A DNA stretch of 51,918 nt from Janibacter corallicola NBRC 107790 (GCF_001570965.1 NZ_BCSR01000017.1:1-51918); one strand, 5' to 3'. Numbered from the stretch's first letter, positions 1 through 9,409 are shown. Made by a program: numbers and translations. Notes: generated from the letters alone by a model not told the origin.

Positions 1-648
1 AACGGCTCCGAGCCGTGGCGGGTGCCCGACGTCGCCGACCTGCCGGACCTGACCGTGCAGTTCGCGACGGAGACCAACGGCACCGACGCGAAGGGGGAAC
101 CGGCCTTCCTCCCCTTCGTCCGGGACGAGGAGACCCTCGCCCGCCCGTGGGCGGTGCCCGGCACCCCGGGCCTGGAGCACCGCATCGGCGGTATCGAGAA
201 GGACAGCCGCACCGGCAACATCTCCTACGACCCCGACAACCACGACCTCATGGTCCGGCTGCGCCAGGCGAAGGTCGACGGCATCGCCGGGACCGCCGGT
301 CCGCTCGAGGTCGACGACCCGACGGGCGATGCCACGGTGCTCGTCCTCGGCTGGGGCTCCACCTACGGCCCCAACCTCGCCGCGGTGCGGCGGCTGCGCG
401 CGGCCGGGAAGTCGGTCGCGCACGCCCACCTGCGCCACCTCAACCCCTTCCCGGAGAACACCGGCGAGGTCCTCGCCCGGTACGAGAAGGTCATCGTCCC
501 CGAGATGAACCTCGGCCAGCTGGCCATGCTGCTGCGCGCGAAGTACCTCGTCGACGTCACATCCCACACCTCGGTTCGCGGCCTGCCCTTCAAGGTGGGC
601 GACCTCGAAGAGGTCATCTCCTCGACCCTGACGGAGGTCATCGCATGA
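1..648 (+). CDS. korA: 2-oxoacid:ferredoxin oxidoreductase alpha subunit, C-terminal part (cut by window edge)
   Basis: The frame is open from base 1 to a TGA at 646-648 and gives about 215 residues of the C-terminal half of the alpha subunit of a 2-oxoacid (most likely 2-oxoglutarate):ferredoxin oxidoreductase. The visible part matches the transketolase C-terminal-like domain: a stretch reading VLVLGWGSTYGP, then HLRHLNPFPEN, then a terminal region with VIVPEMNLGQLAMLLR. With KorB it would oxidatively decarboxylate a 2-oxoacid to its acyl-CoA and reduce ferredoxin. The stop overlaps the korB start (ATGA), so the two are translationally coupled. The GTG at 22 is internal and not the real start, because the frame continues upstream of the window. 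Substrate is inferred from the actinobacterial KorAB family, not shown by the fragment. Confidence 0.9.
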   Translation, partial: NGSEPWRVPDVADLPDLTVQFATETNGTDAKGEPAFLPFVRDEETLARPWAVPGTPGLEHRIGGIEKDSRTGNISYDPDNHDLMVRLRQAKVDGIAGTAGPLEVDDPTGDATVLVLGWGSTYGPNLAAVRRLRAAGKSVAHAHLRHLNPFPENTGEVLARYEKVIVPEMNLGQLAMLLRAKYLVDVTSHTSVRGLPFKVGDLEEVISSTLTEVIA

Positions 649-1745
649 GCATCGATCTGGGCATCCCCACCGCGATCGGCGGCACCGCCGGCGTCCCCGC
701 ACTGCCGGAGGGCGAGAAGCAGACCCGCAAGGACTTCGCCTCCGACCAGGAGGTGCGCTGGTGCCCCGGGTGCGGTGACTACGCGGTCCTCGCCGCGGTC
801 CAGGGCTTCCTGCCCGAGCTCGGGCTGCGCCGGGAGAACATCGTCTTCGTCTCGGGGATCGGCTGCTCCTCACGCTTCCCGTACTACCTGGACACCTACG
901 GGATGCACTCCATCCACGGCCGCGCGCCCTCGATCGCGACCGGGCTGGCCACGAGCCGCTCGGACCTGTCGGTGTGGGTCGTCACCGGGGACGGGGACGC
1001 CCTCTCCATCGGCGGCAACCACCTCATCCACGCGCTGCGGCGCAACGTCAACATGACGATCCTGCTCTTCAACAACCGGATCTACGGCCTGACGAAGGGG
1101 CAGTACAGCCCGACCTCGCAGCCCGGCCTGGTCACGAAGTCCTCCCCCATGGGCTCGGTCGACGCCCCCTTCAACCCGGTGTCGCTGGCCCTCGGCGCCG
1201 AGGGGACCTTCGTCGCCCGCACCATGGACTCGGACCGGGGGCACCTCACCTCGGTGCTGCGCGAGGCCGCCGCCCACCGCGGCACCTCGATCGTGGAGAT
1301 CTACCAGAACTGCCCGATCTTCAACGACGGCGCCTTCGAGCTCATCAAGGACGTCGAGGAGCAGCGGGCCCGGCTGGTCCACCTGGTCGACGGCGAGGCC
1401 GTCACGACCGGCGAGGAGGGTGAGCGCGAGGTGCTCGTGCGCGACGGGCACGGATCGGTCCGCTTCGTCCCTGAGGCCGAGGTGGCCTCCGGGGGGCTGG
1501 CCGAGCACGTCGTCGTGCACGACACGAGCCTTGCGGACCCGAGCCAGGCCTTCTCGATCAGCCGGCTGGACTCCGAGGCGATGACGCACGTCCCGATGGG
1601 CATCTTCCGCAGCGTCGAGCGCCCGACCTACGACGACGAGGTGCGTGCGCAGGTCGAGTCCGCGGTCGACCTCGGCGGCGGGCCCGCGACCGACGCCGAC
1701 CTGGGCGAGCTGCTGCGCGGCCCGGACACCTGGACGGTCGAGTAG
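645..1745 (+). CDS. korB: 2-oxoacid:ferredoxin oxidoreductase beta subunit
   Basis: This 366-residue protein is the thiamine-diphosphate-binding beta subunit that pairs with KorA. Visible motifs are WCPGCGDY (Cys40, Cys43) and GIGCSSRFPYY (Cys74), which with a further Cys are the expected [4Fe-4S] ligands, and the ThDP/Mg motif GDGDALSIGG at about 115-124 closing with LLFNN. The region YGLTKGQYSPTS is also characteristic. Length is typical for actinobacterial KorB, which lacks a fused ferredoxin domain. The ATG at 645 overlaps the korA stop by 4 bp. A short hairpin follows at the stop codon, and the next gene converges from the other strand. Substrate preference for 2-oxoglutarate is inferred from the family. 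Confidence 0.95.
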   Translation: MSIDLGIPTAIGGTAGVPALPEGEKQTRKDFASDQEVRWCPGCGDYAVLAAVQGFLPELGLRRENIVFVSGIGCSSRFPYYLDTYGMHSIHGRAPSIATGLATSRSDLSVWVVTGDGDALSIGGNHLIHALRRNVNMTILLFNNRIYGLTKGQYSPTSQPGLVTKSSPMGSVDAPFNPVSLALGAEGTFVARTMDSDRGHLTSVLREAAAHRGTSIVEIYQNCPIFNDGAFELIKDVEEQRARLVHLVDGEAVTTGEEGEREVLVRDGHGSVRFVPEAEVASGGLAEHVVVHDTSLADPSQAFSISRLDSEAMTHVPMGIFRSVERPTYDDEVRAQVESAVDLGGGPATDADLGELLRGPDTWTVE

Positions 1746-1759
1746 CCCCGAGCGGGGCT
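1744..1759. terminator. Compact hairpin overlapping two convergent stop codons
   Basis: AGCCCC-GAGC-GGGGCT is a perfect 6-bp stem with a 4-nt loop. It begins inside the TAG of korB and ends on the last base of the oppositely oriented oxidase gene. There is no U-tract on either side. A bidirectional terminator is the likely role by position. Confidence 0.5.
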
Positions 1760-3057
1760 CACTCCCCGAGGACCCGCCCGAGGTAGTCGTTGGTGAGCAC
1801 CCGGTCCGGGTCGAGCCGGTCCCGCACGGCGACGAAGTCACCGTGCCGCGGGTAGAGCTCGGCCAGCCGCTCCGCGTCGAGCGTGTGCAGCTTGCCCCAG
1901 TGCGGCCGTCCCGCGTGAGCGGCGACGATCTCCTCGAAGGCCGCGAAGTAGGCCCGGTGGTCCCCCTTGCGGTACTGGTGCACCGCGACATAGGCATTGG
2001 CCCGCTCGTACCCGGTCGAGAGCCAGATGTCGTCCGGTGCCGCGACCCGCACCTCGACGGGGAAGGGGATCGGCTCCCTCCGCCGCTCCACCCACGCGGC
2101 GAGGTCGGTGATCACGTCGGCGACCGCTTCGCGCGGCACCGCGTACTCGGACTCGACGAAGCGCACCCGCCTCGGGGTGCAGAAGACCTCGTGGGAGGGC
2201 CCGGTGTAGGAGCGGGCGCTCAGGGCGCGGGCGGAGACGGAGTTGAAGGGCAGCGCGAGCCGCGGCACCGTCGCGACGACCTCGTTGACGGCGCCGAAGA
2301 CGACGTTGGAGAGGAACTCGTCGTCGAGCAGCCGCCGCCACGTCGCGAGCGGCTCCTGCACCTCGTCGGCGACGAGGTCGTTGGCCTTGGTCTGCACCCG
2401 CCGGGTGCCGGGGAACCAGTACATCTCGAAGTGCCGGTGGGCGTCGAAGTGCTCCTGGATCCGCGGGAGCACCGCGTCGAGGGAGTCGGGGCGCTCGACC
2501 GCCCGCAGCCGGTACGCGGGCAGGCAGGCCAGCTCGAACTCGGTGATGATCCCGAGCGCGCCGAGGCCGAGGCGGGCGGCGCCGAAGAGCTCCGGGTCGC
2601 TCCGGTCGATCCACCGGTCGGTGCCGTCGGGCGAGACGAGCCGCAGCCCCGCGATGGCGCCGGTGAGCCCGGGCAGCGCCGCCCCGGTGCCGTGGGTGCC
2701 CGTCGAGAGCGCCCCGGCGAGCGTCTGCGCGTCGATGTCACCGAGGTTGGGCATGGCCAGACCGAGCAGCTCCAGCGCCACGTTCAGGTCACGAAGGGGG
2801 GTCCCCGCCGCCACCCGGACCCTGCCGGTGGCGCGGTCCGCGGCCAGCACCCCGGTGAGGTGCTCGAGGCTGAGCTGGACGTCCTCGGGGGCCGCGACCG
2901 GGGTGAAGGAGTGGCCCGACCCGACGGGACGGATGCGGTGCCCGGCGGCAGCGGTGACGCGCACCTGCTCGGCGAGCTCCTCGGCGGTGCGCGGCCGCAG
3001 CACCTCCGCCGGGCGGCCGTGCACGTTGCCGGCCCAGTTCGACCACGTGGTGCTCAT
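1759..3057 (-). CDS. D-arabinono-1,4-lactone oxidase-type FAD oxidoreductase
   Basis: This 432-residue flavoprotein belongs to the VAO/PCMH family of sugar-lactone oxidases (ALO, gulonolactone oxidase). The N-terminal FAD-binding domain starts with a segment ending in RIRPVGSGHSFTPV (GSGHS at 46-50) and contains GALSTGTHGTG; the C-terminal ALO domain has the signature HWGKLH and ends with DRVLTNDYLGRVLG. It would oxidise an aldonolactone or a related polyol with O2 or another acceptor; the actual substrate cannot be read. The ATG at 3057 overlaps the stop of the upstream PLP enzyme (ATGA), so the two genes form one operon. No signal peptide is visible, so it should be cytosolic. Confidence 0.88.
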   Translation of the reverse strand: MSTTWSNWAGNVHGRPAEVLRPRTAEELAEQVRVTAAAGHRIRPVGSGHSFTPVAAPEDVQLSLEHLTGVLAADRATGRVRVAAGTPLRDLNVALELLGLAMPNLGDIDAQTLAGALSTGTHGTGAALPGLTGAIAGLRLVSPDGTDRWIDRSDPELFGAARLGLGALGIITEFELACLPAYRLRAVERPDSLDAVLPRIQEHFDAHRHFEMYWFPGTRRVQTKANDLVADEVQEPLATWRRLLDDEFLSNVVFGAVNEVVATVPRLALPFNSVSARALSARSYTGPSHEVFCTPRRVRFVESEYAVPREAVADVITDLAAWVERRREPIPFPVEVRVAAPDDIWLSTGYERANAYVAVHQYRKGDHRAYFAAFEEIVAAHAGRPHWGKLHTLDAERLAELYPRHGDFVAVRDRLDPDRVLTNDYLGRVLGE

Positions 3058-4211
3058 CCGAAGTTCTTCCCCTCGCCGCGGTAGGTGGGCAGGACGTCGA
3101 CGACCTCGTCGCCGCGCAGGGCCAGGTAGGCGTCGAAACGCTCGGCGGGCTCGCCGGCCTTCGCGTGGCGGAACCACACCCGGTCCCCCATCGCCAGGTC
3201 GCGGGCGGCCCGGCCCCGCAGCGGCGTCTGCACCTCGCCGGCGCCCTCTGCCCCGCTGAGACGCAGGCCCTGCGGCGCGTGCACCGACGGCACCCGGCTC
3301 GCCCCCGGTGGGCCCGAGGCGATGTAACCGCTGGAGAAGACCGTGACGACGTCGCGGGCGGGGCGGCGCACGACCGGCGCCGCCCAGGCGACCGCCGGGC
3401 GCGGGGAGAAGCCGTCGTAGCCGTCGAAGAGGGTCGGGCCGATGAGCCCCGACCCGGCGGCCACCTCGGTGAGGGTCGGGTCGGCACCGGTGAGGTCGAC
3501 CGAACCGGTCCCGCCGCCGTTGACGATCTGCAGCGGCCCGACGACCTCCTCGACCGCGGCCCGCACCCTCGGGCGGCGGCGCCGCAGTGCGGCGTCGCTG
3601 CGGGACTTGACCATCCGCACCGCCGCGGAGGTGTCCGGGAGGCCGGCGATCTGGGCGTCGTAGAACATCAGGCCCACGACCCGCAGCCCCGCCCGCCGGG
3701 CCTCCCTCGCGACGGCGGCGGCACGCCGCGGCGACCGGGTCGGGCTGCGGCGCACCCCGAGGTGGGCCGGCCCCACCCGCAGCGAGGCGTCGACGTCGAT
3801 GACCACCCGGACGGGCGCCCCCTTCGGCAGCCACGACGTGAGGGCCTCGACGTGCTCGGTGGAGTCGATGGCGATGCTCACCTGCTCCAGGGCGTGCTCG
3901 TCGGCGGCGAGCCGCGCGAGGGCCTCCCGGTGGCTCGTGGGGTAGGCGACGAAGACGTCCTCCAGCCCCTCGCCGACCAGCCACAACGCCTCGGGCAGCG
4001 AGTAGGACATCACCCCGGAGAAGCCCGGCTGCGCCAGCACCCGCTCCAGCAGGCCGCGCACCCGGACCGACTTGCTGGCGACCCGGATCATCCGCCCGGC
4101 CGCCCGTCGGCGCAGGTCGGCGGCGTTGGCGTCGAAGGCCTCCAGATCGACGATGGCGAAGGGGGCGTCCCGCCCCGCGGTCGCCCGGTCCCAGTCGGCT
4201 GCCGTGCTCAC
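3054..4211 (-). CDS. PLP-dependent amino acid deaminase/aldolase (alanine-racemase-like fold)
   Basis: The 385-residue product has an alanine-racemase N-terminal barrel like D-threonine aldolase and D-serine dehydratase. It opens with FAIVDLEAFDANAADL and carries RVASKSVRVRGLL near residue 45-55, whose Lys is the expected PLP Schiff-base residue; VVIDVDASLRVG and a GGGTGS phosphate-binding segment follow. It would cleave or deaminate a hydroxy-amino acid, with an unknown substrate. It overlaps the downstream lactone oxidase by 4 bp, a pairing I recall in other actinobacteria. The GTG start at 4211 is supported by a -10-like TAATGT (4219-4224 on the minus strand) only 7 nt upstream, consistent with leaderless transcription. 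It is divergent from rarD. Confidence 0.82.
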   Translation of the reverse strand: MSTAADWDRATAGRDAPFAIVDLEAFDANAADLRRRAAGRMIRVASKSVRVRGLLERVLAQPGFSGVMSYSLPEALWLVGEGLEDVFVAYPTSHREALARLAADEHALEQVSIAIDSTEHVEALTSWLPKGAPVRVVIDVDASLRVGPAHLGVRRSPTRSPRRAAAVAREARRAGLRVVGLMFYDAQIAGLPDTSAAVRMVKSRSDAALRRRRPRVRAAVEEVVGPLQIVNGGGTGSVDLTGADPTLTEVAAGSGLIGPTLFDGYDGFSPRPAVAWAAPVVRRPARDVVTVFSSGYIASGPPGASRVPSVHAPQGLRLSGAEGAGEVQTPLRGRAARDLAMGDRVWFRHAKAGEPAERFDAYLALRGDEVVDVLPTYRGEGKNFG

Positions 4212-4218
4212 ACCACGG

Positions 4219-4224
4219 ACATTA
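4219..4224 (-). promoter_or_regulatory. -10 element TAATGT, leaderless start for the PLP enzyme gene
   Basis: TAATGT on the minus strand is followed by 7 nt and then the GTG at 4211. That spacing places transcription start at or next to the start codon. No clear -35 or Shine-Dalgarno is seen. Confidence 0.55.
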
Positions 4225-4248
4225 CCTGTGGGTCACCTGATGTGGCAC

Positions 4249-4254
4249 TAGCCT
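4249..4254 (+). promoter_or_regulatory. -10 element TAGCCT, leaderless start for rarD
   Basis: TAGCCT is 6 nt before the GTG at 4261 and there is no purine-rich ribosome binding site between them. Confidence 0.6.
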
Positions 4255-4260
4255 CGTCCC

Positions 4261-5199
4261 GTGAACGCCCCACACCACGCCAGAGGAGTCCTCGCCGCGT
4301 GGTTCGCCTACGGCATCTGGGGCCTGTTCCCGCTGTACTTCAACGCCCTCGTCCCGACCGGGGCCCTGGAGATCCTCTCCCACCGCATCGCGTGGACCTT
4401 CGTGCTGTGCGTGGTCGTCCTGCTCCTGCGCCGCGAGCTCCTCGGCCTGCTGCGACAGCTGCGCGGGCGCCTCGCGGTCGGCGTGACGATCGCGGCCCTC
4501 GTCATCGCGATCAACTGGCTGGTCTACGTCTACGCGGTGCTGGCCGGACGCACGAACGAGGCCGCCCTCGGCTACTTCCTCAACCCGATCGTCACGGTCG
4601 CGCTCGGCGTGCTCGTGCTCGGCGAGGGGCTGCGCCGGCTGCAGTGGGCCGCCGTGGCCATCGGGGCCGTGGCGGCGGTCTACCTCACCATCGTCGGGGG
4701 CGGCCTGCCATGGGTCTCGCTCGTCCTGGCCCTCTCCTTCGGCACCTACGGCCTGACGAAGAAGCGCCTCGGCACCTCCTTGCCGGCGCTGCACTCCCTC
4801 TCCGCCGAGACCATCGTGCTGCTCCTGCCGGCCCTGGGCATCATCGGCTGGCTGACCTCCAAGGGTGAGTCGACCTTCACGATCGACGCGCCCTGGCACC
4901 CGCTGCTGCTCATCGCCGCGGGCGCCGTGACGGCGGTGCCGCTGCTGCTCTTCGCCGAGGCCGCCCGACACATCCCGCTCGTGACGATCGGGCTGATCCA
5001 GTTCATCACCCCGGTGCTGCAGCTCGTCGTCGCCGTGACCCTGCTCGACGAGACGGTCTCCACGAGCCGCTGGGTCGGCTTCGCGATCGTGTGGATCGCA
5101 CTGGGGTTCCTCACCGTGGACTCGGTGCGCACGGCGCGGCGGCAGCGCCGGCAGCAACCGGACGAGGTCGAGTCGCTCGAGCCGGTGGAGCCCACCTGA
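4261..5199 (+). CDS. rarD: EamA-family transporter RarD
   Basis: This 312-residue integral membrane protein has about ten hydrophobic segments, as in the drug/metabolite transporter superfamily. It opens with the RarD signature GVLAAWFAYGIWGLFPLYFNAL, then HRIAWTF, NWLVYVYAV, and a second EamA repeat with GTYGLTKKRLG and GLIQFITPVLQ. RarD proteins are predicted permeases of unknown substrate (the name comes from chloramphenicol sensitivity in Pseudomonas). The tail is charged and cytosolic. The GTG start is chosen because a -10 hexamer lies 6 nt before it. It converges on the polyprenyl synthase gene with 20 bp between stops, which holds only a weak TGAGG/CCTCA repeat and no clear terminator. 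Confidence 0.9.
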   Translation: MNAPHHARGVLAAWFAYGIWGLFPLYFNALVPTGALEILSHRIAWTFVLCVVVLLLRRELLGLLRQLRGRLAVGVTIAALVIAINWLVYVYAVLAGRTNEAALGYFLNPIVTVALGVLVLGEGLRRLQWAAVAIGAVAAVYLTIVGGGLPWVSLVLALSFGTYGLTKKRLGTSLPALHSLSAETIVLLLPALGIIGWLTSKGESTFTIDAPWHPLLLIAAGAVTAVPLLLFAEAARHIPLVTIGLIQFITPVLQLVVAVTLLDETVSTSRWVGFAIVWIALGFLTVDSVRTARRQRRQQPDEVESLEPVEPT

Positions 5200-5219
5200 G
5201 CGACCGGCGGTGAGGGGCC

Positions 5220-6224
5220 TCAGCCCACCCGGTGCACCACGCTGTCCATGAGCGCGACGAGTGCCTGCTTGGCGTCGCCGTCCGGGAGGGGGGCGAGGGC
5301 CTCGATCGCCCGGCGACCGACCGCGAGGGTCTCCTCCCGGGCGGCTGCCATCCCCGGGTGGGCGCGCAGCAGCTCCAGGGCCCGCTCCAGGCGGGAGTCC
5401 TCGCGCAGGTCCGAGCGCAGCAGCTCCTGCAGCTCCCGGTCGGCCGGGTCAGCCGAGGCGAGGACGTTGAGCACCGGGAGGGTGCGCTTGCCCTCGCGCA
5501 GGTCGGTGCCGGGGGTCTTGCCGGTCTCGTCGGAGTCGCTCGCGATGTCGATGAGGTCGTCGGCCAGCTGGAAGGCGACGCCGAGACGCTCCCCGTACTC
5601 GGTCGCCATCGCGACCGTCTCCGGCGGGCAACCACCGAACATCGCCCCGTAGCGGGCGGCGGTCGCGACGAGCACACCGGTCTTGTCGGCGAGCACGCCG
5701 CGGTAGTACTCCCCCGGGTCCTGCCCCTCAGGGCAGGGCCGGTCGTCGCGGATCTGCCCCGAGCAGAGCCGGATGAAGGTCTGCGCCTGGATCTTCACCG
5801 CGTCGGCGCCGAGGTCGGCGATGATGTCCGAGGCCGTGCCGAAGAGCAGGTCACCGACGAGGATCGCGGTGGAGTTGCCGTACTGCGCGTTGGCGCTGGG
5901 AGCCCCGCGCCGCAGCTCCGCCACGTCCATGACGTCGTCGTGGTAGAGGCTCGCCAGGTGGGTCAGCTCGACCCCCGCCGCCGCCGCGACCACCTGCTCG
6001 GAGATGCCCTCGCCGAGCTCGGAGACGAGCAGCGTGAGCATCGGGCGGAAGCGCTTGCCGCCGGCCCTGGCCAGGTGGGTGCTCGCCTCGCTGATGAAGC
6101 CGTCCTCGTGACGGGTGCTCTCGATGATGAGCTCCTCGACACGGGCCAGGCCCTCGGTGAGCCGCTCGCTCAGCCCGGCGCTCGCCTCGGGCAGCGCCAG
6201 GACGGGTGGGGTGGTGCTCGACAC
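5220..6224 (-). CDS. Long-chain polyprenyl diphosphate synthase (menaquinone tail)
   Basis: The 334-residue protein is a trans-isoprenyl diphosphate synthase. It has the first Asp-rich motif DDVMD at 96-100, preceded by GGKRFRP (about 55-61), and the second motif DDLID at 222-226 followed by GKTPGTDLREGK. It condenses IPP units onto an allylic diphosphate to make the chain that MenA attaches to DHNA; the usual actinobacterial product is C40-C45, which the sequence does not prove. The GTG start is separated from the nuoN stop by one base, so it is the last gene of the nuo operon and likely translationally coupled. Grouping with nuo and men genes supports a menaquinone role over carotenoid or dolichol-type products. 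Confidence 0.9.
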   Translation of the reverse strand: MSSTTPPVLALPEASAGLSERLTEGLARVEELIIESTRHEDGFISEASTHLARAGGKRFRPMLTLLVSELGEGISEQVVAAAAGVELTHLASLYHDDVMDVAELRRGAPSANAQYGNSTAILVGDLLFGTASDIIADLGADAVKIQAQTFIRLCSGQIRDDRPCPEGQDPGEYYRGVLADKTGVLVATAARYGAMFGGCPPETVAMATEYGERLGVAFQLADDLIDIASDSDETGKTPGTDLREGKRTLPVLNVLASADPADRELQELLRSDLREDSRLERALELLRAHPGMAAAREETLAVGRRAIEALAPLPDGDAKQALVALMDSVVHRVG

Positions 6225-6225
6225 G

Positions 6226-7782
6226 TCAGCCCGCGACCAGGACGCTGGACATCTGCGCGAGGTCGAGCAGCGGCGCGGGGAAGACCCCGAGGACGAATGT
6301 GAGCAGCACGCCGATGATGATAGCGACCATCGTCATCGACGCCGGTGCCGCGACGACGACATCCCCCTCCGGCTCCTCGAAGAACATGATGACGATGACC
6401 CGGATGTACATGTAGGCCGTCACCACCGAGGCCAGTGCGCCGATGACGACGAGCAGCAGGCCGGCGAGCCCACCGTGCGCGATCGCCGGCATGAAGGCCG
6501 CGATCTTCGCGGTGAAGCCCGAGGTCAGCGGGATGCCGGCGAAGGCGAGCATGAGGAAGGCGAAGGCGGCCCCGGTGAGCGGGTGCCGACGGCCCAGACC
6601 CGCCCACTGCGACAGGTGGGTCGCCTCGGCGTCGTGCTCGCGCACGAGGTGCACGATCGCGAAGGCCGCGATGACCGAGAAGCCGTAGGCCGCGACGTAG
6701 AAGAGCACGCCCTCGATCGCCGTCTTGTCGAAGGCGATGAGCGCGACGAGCGCGAACCCGGCGTGGGCCACCGAGCTGTAGGCGAGCAGCCGCTTCACGT
6801 CGGTCTGGGGGACGGTCATCACCGCGCCGATGATCATCGTCAGCGCCGCGACCCCGATGACGCCGATGCGCCACTCCCACCGGGTCGTCTCGAAGCCGAC
6901 GTAGAGCAGGCGGAGCAGGGCGCCGAAGGCGGCGGCCTTGGTGCACGCGGCCATGAAGGCGGTGATGGGAGTGGGCGCGCCCTGGTAGACGTCCGGGGTC
7001 CAGGAGTGGAAGGGCACGGCGCCGACCTTGAAGAGCACGCCGATGATGACGAGCGCGATGCCCGGCAGCAGCAGCCCCTCGAACTCCCCCGTGGACGCGG
7101 CGGTCGCGGTGGCGATCTCCGGCAGGTTCACCGAGCCGGCGTAGCCGTAGAGCAGCGCGGCGCCGAAGAGGAAGAAGCCGGAGGAGAAGGCACCGAGGAG
7201 GAAGTACTTCAGCGCCGCCTCCTGCGAGAGCAGCCGTCGACGGCGCGCCAGACCCGACATCAGGTACAGCGGCAGCGAGAGCAGCTCGAGCGCCACGAAC
7301 ATCGTCAGCAGGTCGTTGGCCGCGGGGAAGAGCAGCATGCCGGCGAGCCCGAAGAGGGCCAGCGGGAAGACCTCGGTCGTCGCCCAGCCCCGGCGCGTGG
7401 CCTGGGCCTCCAGGTCCGAGCCGGGCGAGGCCGCCCCCATGGGGGTGAAGCCGTCCTGCCCGTCGATCCGGTCGGCCATGACGAGCAACGACATCACGCC
7501 GAACACCAGCAGCGTGCCCTGCAGGAAGCGCGTCATCTGGTCCACCGCGACGGTGCCGTCGACGGTGACGCCGGTCGAGTCGGCGGTCAGCAGCAGCGCG
7601 ACGAAGGAGATCACCACGGTGGCGATGGCGAGCCCGACCTGGGCCGCGTAGCGGGCCCGGCGGGGCACGAAGGCCTCGAGCAGCACCCCGACGAAGGCAC
7701 CGACGAGCAGCACGATCATCGGCGACAGCGCGCGGTAGTCGATGTCCGGCTGCGCGAAGGCAGCGGCCATGGTCACATGCAT
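6226..7782 (-). CDS. nuoN: NADH-quinone oxidoreductase subunit N
   Basis: A 518-residue, strongly hydrophobic antiporter-like (Mrp-type) subunit of complex I, with about 14 membrane helices and typical length. Family segments include GLAGMLLFPAANDLLTMFVALELLSLPLY, FKVGAVPFHSWTPDVYQGAPTPITAFM (conserved Lys/His pair in the proton channel) and RLLAYSSVAHAGF. It contributes one proton channel in the membrane arm. The ATG at 7782 overlaps the nuoM stop (ATGA). It is the last nuo gene, with the polyprenyl synthase following after one base. Confidence 0.97.
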   Translation of the reverse strand: MHVTMAAAFAQPDIDYRALSPMIVLLVGAFVGVLLEAFVPRRARYAAQVGLAIATVVISFVALLLTADSTGVTVDGTVAVDQMTRFLQGTLLVFGVMSLLVMADRIDGQDGFTPMGAASPGSDLEAQATRRGWATTEVFPLALFGLAGMLLFPAANDLLTMFVALELLSLPLYLMSGLARRRRLLSQEAALKYFLLGAFSSGFFLFGAALLYGYAGSVNLPEIATATAASTGEFEGLLLPGIALVIIGVLFKVGAVPFHSWTPDVYQGAPTPITAFMAACTKAAAFGALLRLLYVGFETTRWEWRIGVIGVAALTMIIGAVMTVPQTDVKRLLAYSSVAHAGFALVALIAFDKTAIEGVLFYVAAYGFSVIAAFAIVHLVREHDAEATHLSQWAGLGRRHPLTGAAFAFLMLAFAGIPLTSGFTAKIAAFMPAIAHGGLAGLLLVVIGALASVVTAYMYIRVIVIMFFEEPEGDVVVAAPASMTMVAIIIGVLLTFVLGVFPAPLLDLAQMSSVLVAG

Positions 7783-9409
7783 CAGTCGTCACTCCCGGTG
7801 GTCGAGGCGTCCGCCGGGGCGGACGGGGCCGGATCGGTGACCCCGACGATCTGCAGGGTCTGGTCCACGGCCGGGTTGAGCGTGTCCAGCAGGGGCCCGG
7901 GGAAGAAGCCGAGGCCGATGAGCGCCACGACGATCGGGGCCATGACGATCTTCTCGCGCATCCCCAGGTCGCGGACGCGGCCGGCGAGTCGACGCTCGGG
8001 CACACCGGTGTCGAAGTCGCTGCGGACGTACTCCAGGTCGTCCCCCGCGGGGACCCAGTCGCCGTCCCCCACCTTCGGGGTCGGACCGGTCGCCATCCGC
8101 TTGTACATGAGCAGGATGTACAGCGCGGCCAGCACGATCGCGGTCACGGCGAAGGCCGAGACCACCGGATAGCGACCCCAGGTCCCGGCGATCACCAGGA
8201 ACTCCGAGACGAAGGGGGAGAGCCCGGGCAGCGAGAGCGTCGCCAGCCCGACGAGCAGCCACAGCCCGGCGAGGACCGGGGTCACCCGCTGCCAGCCGCC
8301 GTAGTCGTCGATCCGCTTGCTGCCGCGACGGGCGACGAACATCCCCGCCAGGAGGAAGAGCCCGGCGGTGGTGAAGCCGTGGTTGATCATGTACAGGTTG
8401 CTGCCGGCCTGGGCCATGGACGTGAAGGCGAAGATGCCCATGACGATGAAGCCGAAGTGGCTCACCGAGGTGAAGGCGATCAGTCGCATCATGTCCCGCT
8501 GCCCGATCGCCAGGATCGCCCCGTAGAGGATCGTGACCACCGCCAGCGCGAGGACCACCGGGGTCGCCCACCGGCTGGCGTCGGGGAAGAGCTGCAGGCA
8601 GAAGCGGATCATCCCGAAGGTACCCACCTTGTCCAGCACGCCGACGAGCAGCGTCGCGACGGCCGGCCTGGCCTCGGTGGCCGCGTCCGGCAGCCAGGTG
8701 TGGACCGGCCACATCGGCGCCTTGATCGCGAAGGCGATGAAGAAGGAGATGAACAGCCAGCGCTCGGCGGTCGCGCCCAGCTCCAGACCGGTGAGGCGCT
8801 CGACGAGGAACCCGTCCGAGCCGCCCGGCCCGACGACGTAGAGCGCGATGACACCGACGAGCATGATCAGCCCGCCCAGCAGGCTGTAGAGGATGAAGTT
8901 CAGCGCGGCGGAGCGACGGCCCTCACCGCCGTACATCCCGATGAGGAAGTAGATCGGGATGAGCATCGCCTCGAAGAAGATGTAGAAGAGGAAGACGTCC
9001 GTGGCGGCGAAGACGCCGACCATGAACGGCACCATGAGCAGCATCAGGGCGAAGTAGGTCTTCTCCCGACTGCCTCCCTCGGGCACGTCGTCCCACGCGG
9101 CGAGCACGCAGACGGGGGCGAGCACGAGCGCCATGAGGATCAGGCTGATCGCGATCCCGTCGACACCGAGCGAGTAGCTGACGCCGATCTGCGGGATCCA
9201 CTCGTGCTGCTCGACCATCTGGAACTGCTCGGTCGCGCCACGGGTGTAGCTCGTGGCCGTCGCGACGATCGCGATGAGCAGGGTCAGCAGCGAGAAGCCC
9301 AGCGCGAGCGGCTTGGCCAGCGACGAGCTGCGCGACGGGAGCACCGCCACCACGACCGTGCCGACCAGCGGCACGAGCATCAGCAGGGTGAGCCAGGGCA
9401 TGTTGTCCA

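Noticed and set aside
15-1745. A 576-residue frame covering korA and korB as one protein
   Set aside because: Its first 210 residues are an Arg/Pro-rich translation of korA in the wrong frame; the real korB starts at 645.
2243-3259. Long plus-strand open frames across the oxidase and PLP genes
   Set aside because: High-GC shadow frames with Arg/Ser/Ala-rich composition and no recognisable domain; the minus-strand frames have clear family motifs.
5200-5222. TGAGG-GG-CCTCA as a terminator between rarD and the polyprenyl synthase gene
   Set aside because: Only 5-bp arms with a 2-nt loop; too weak to annotate.
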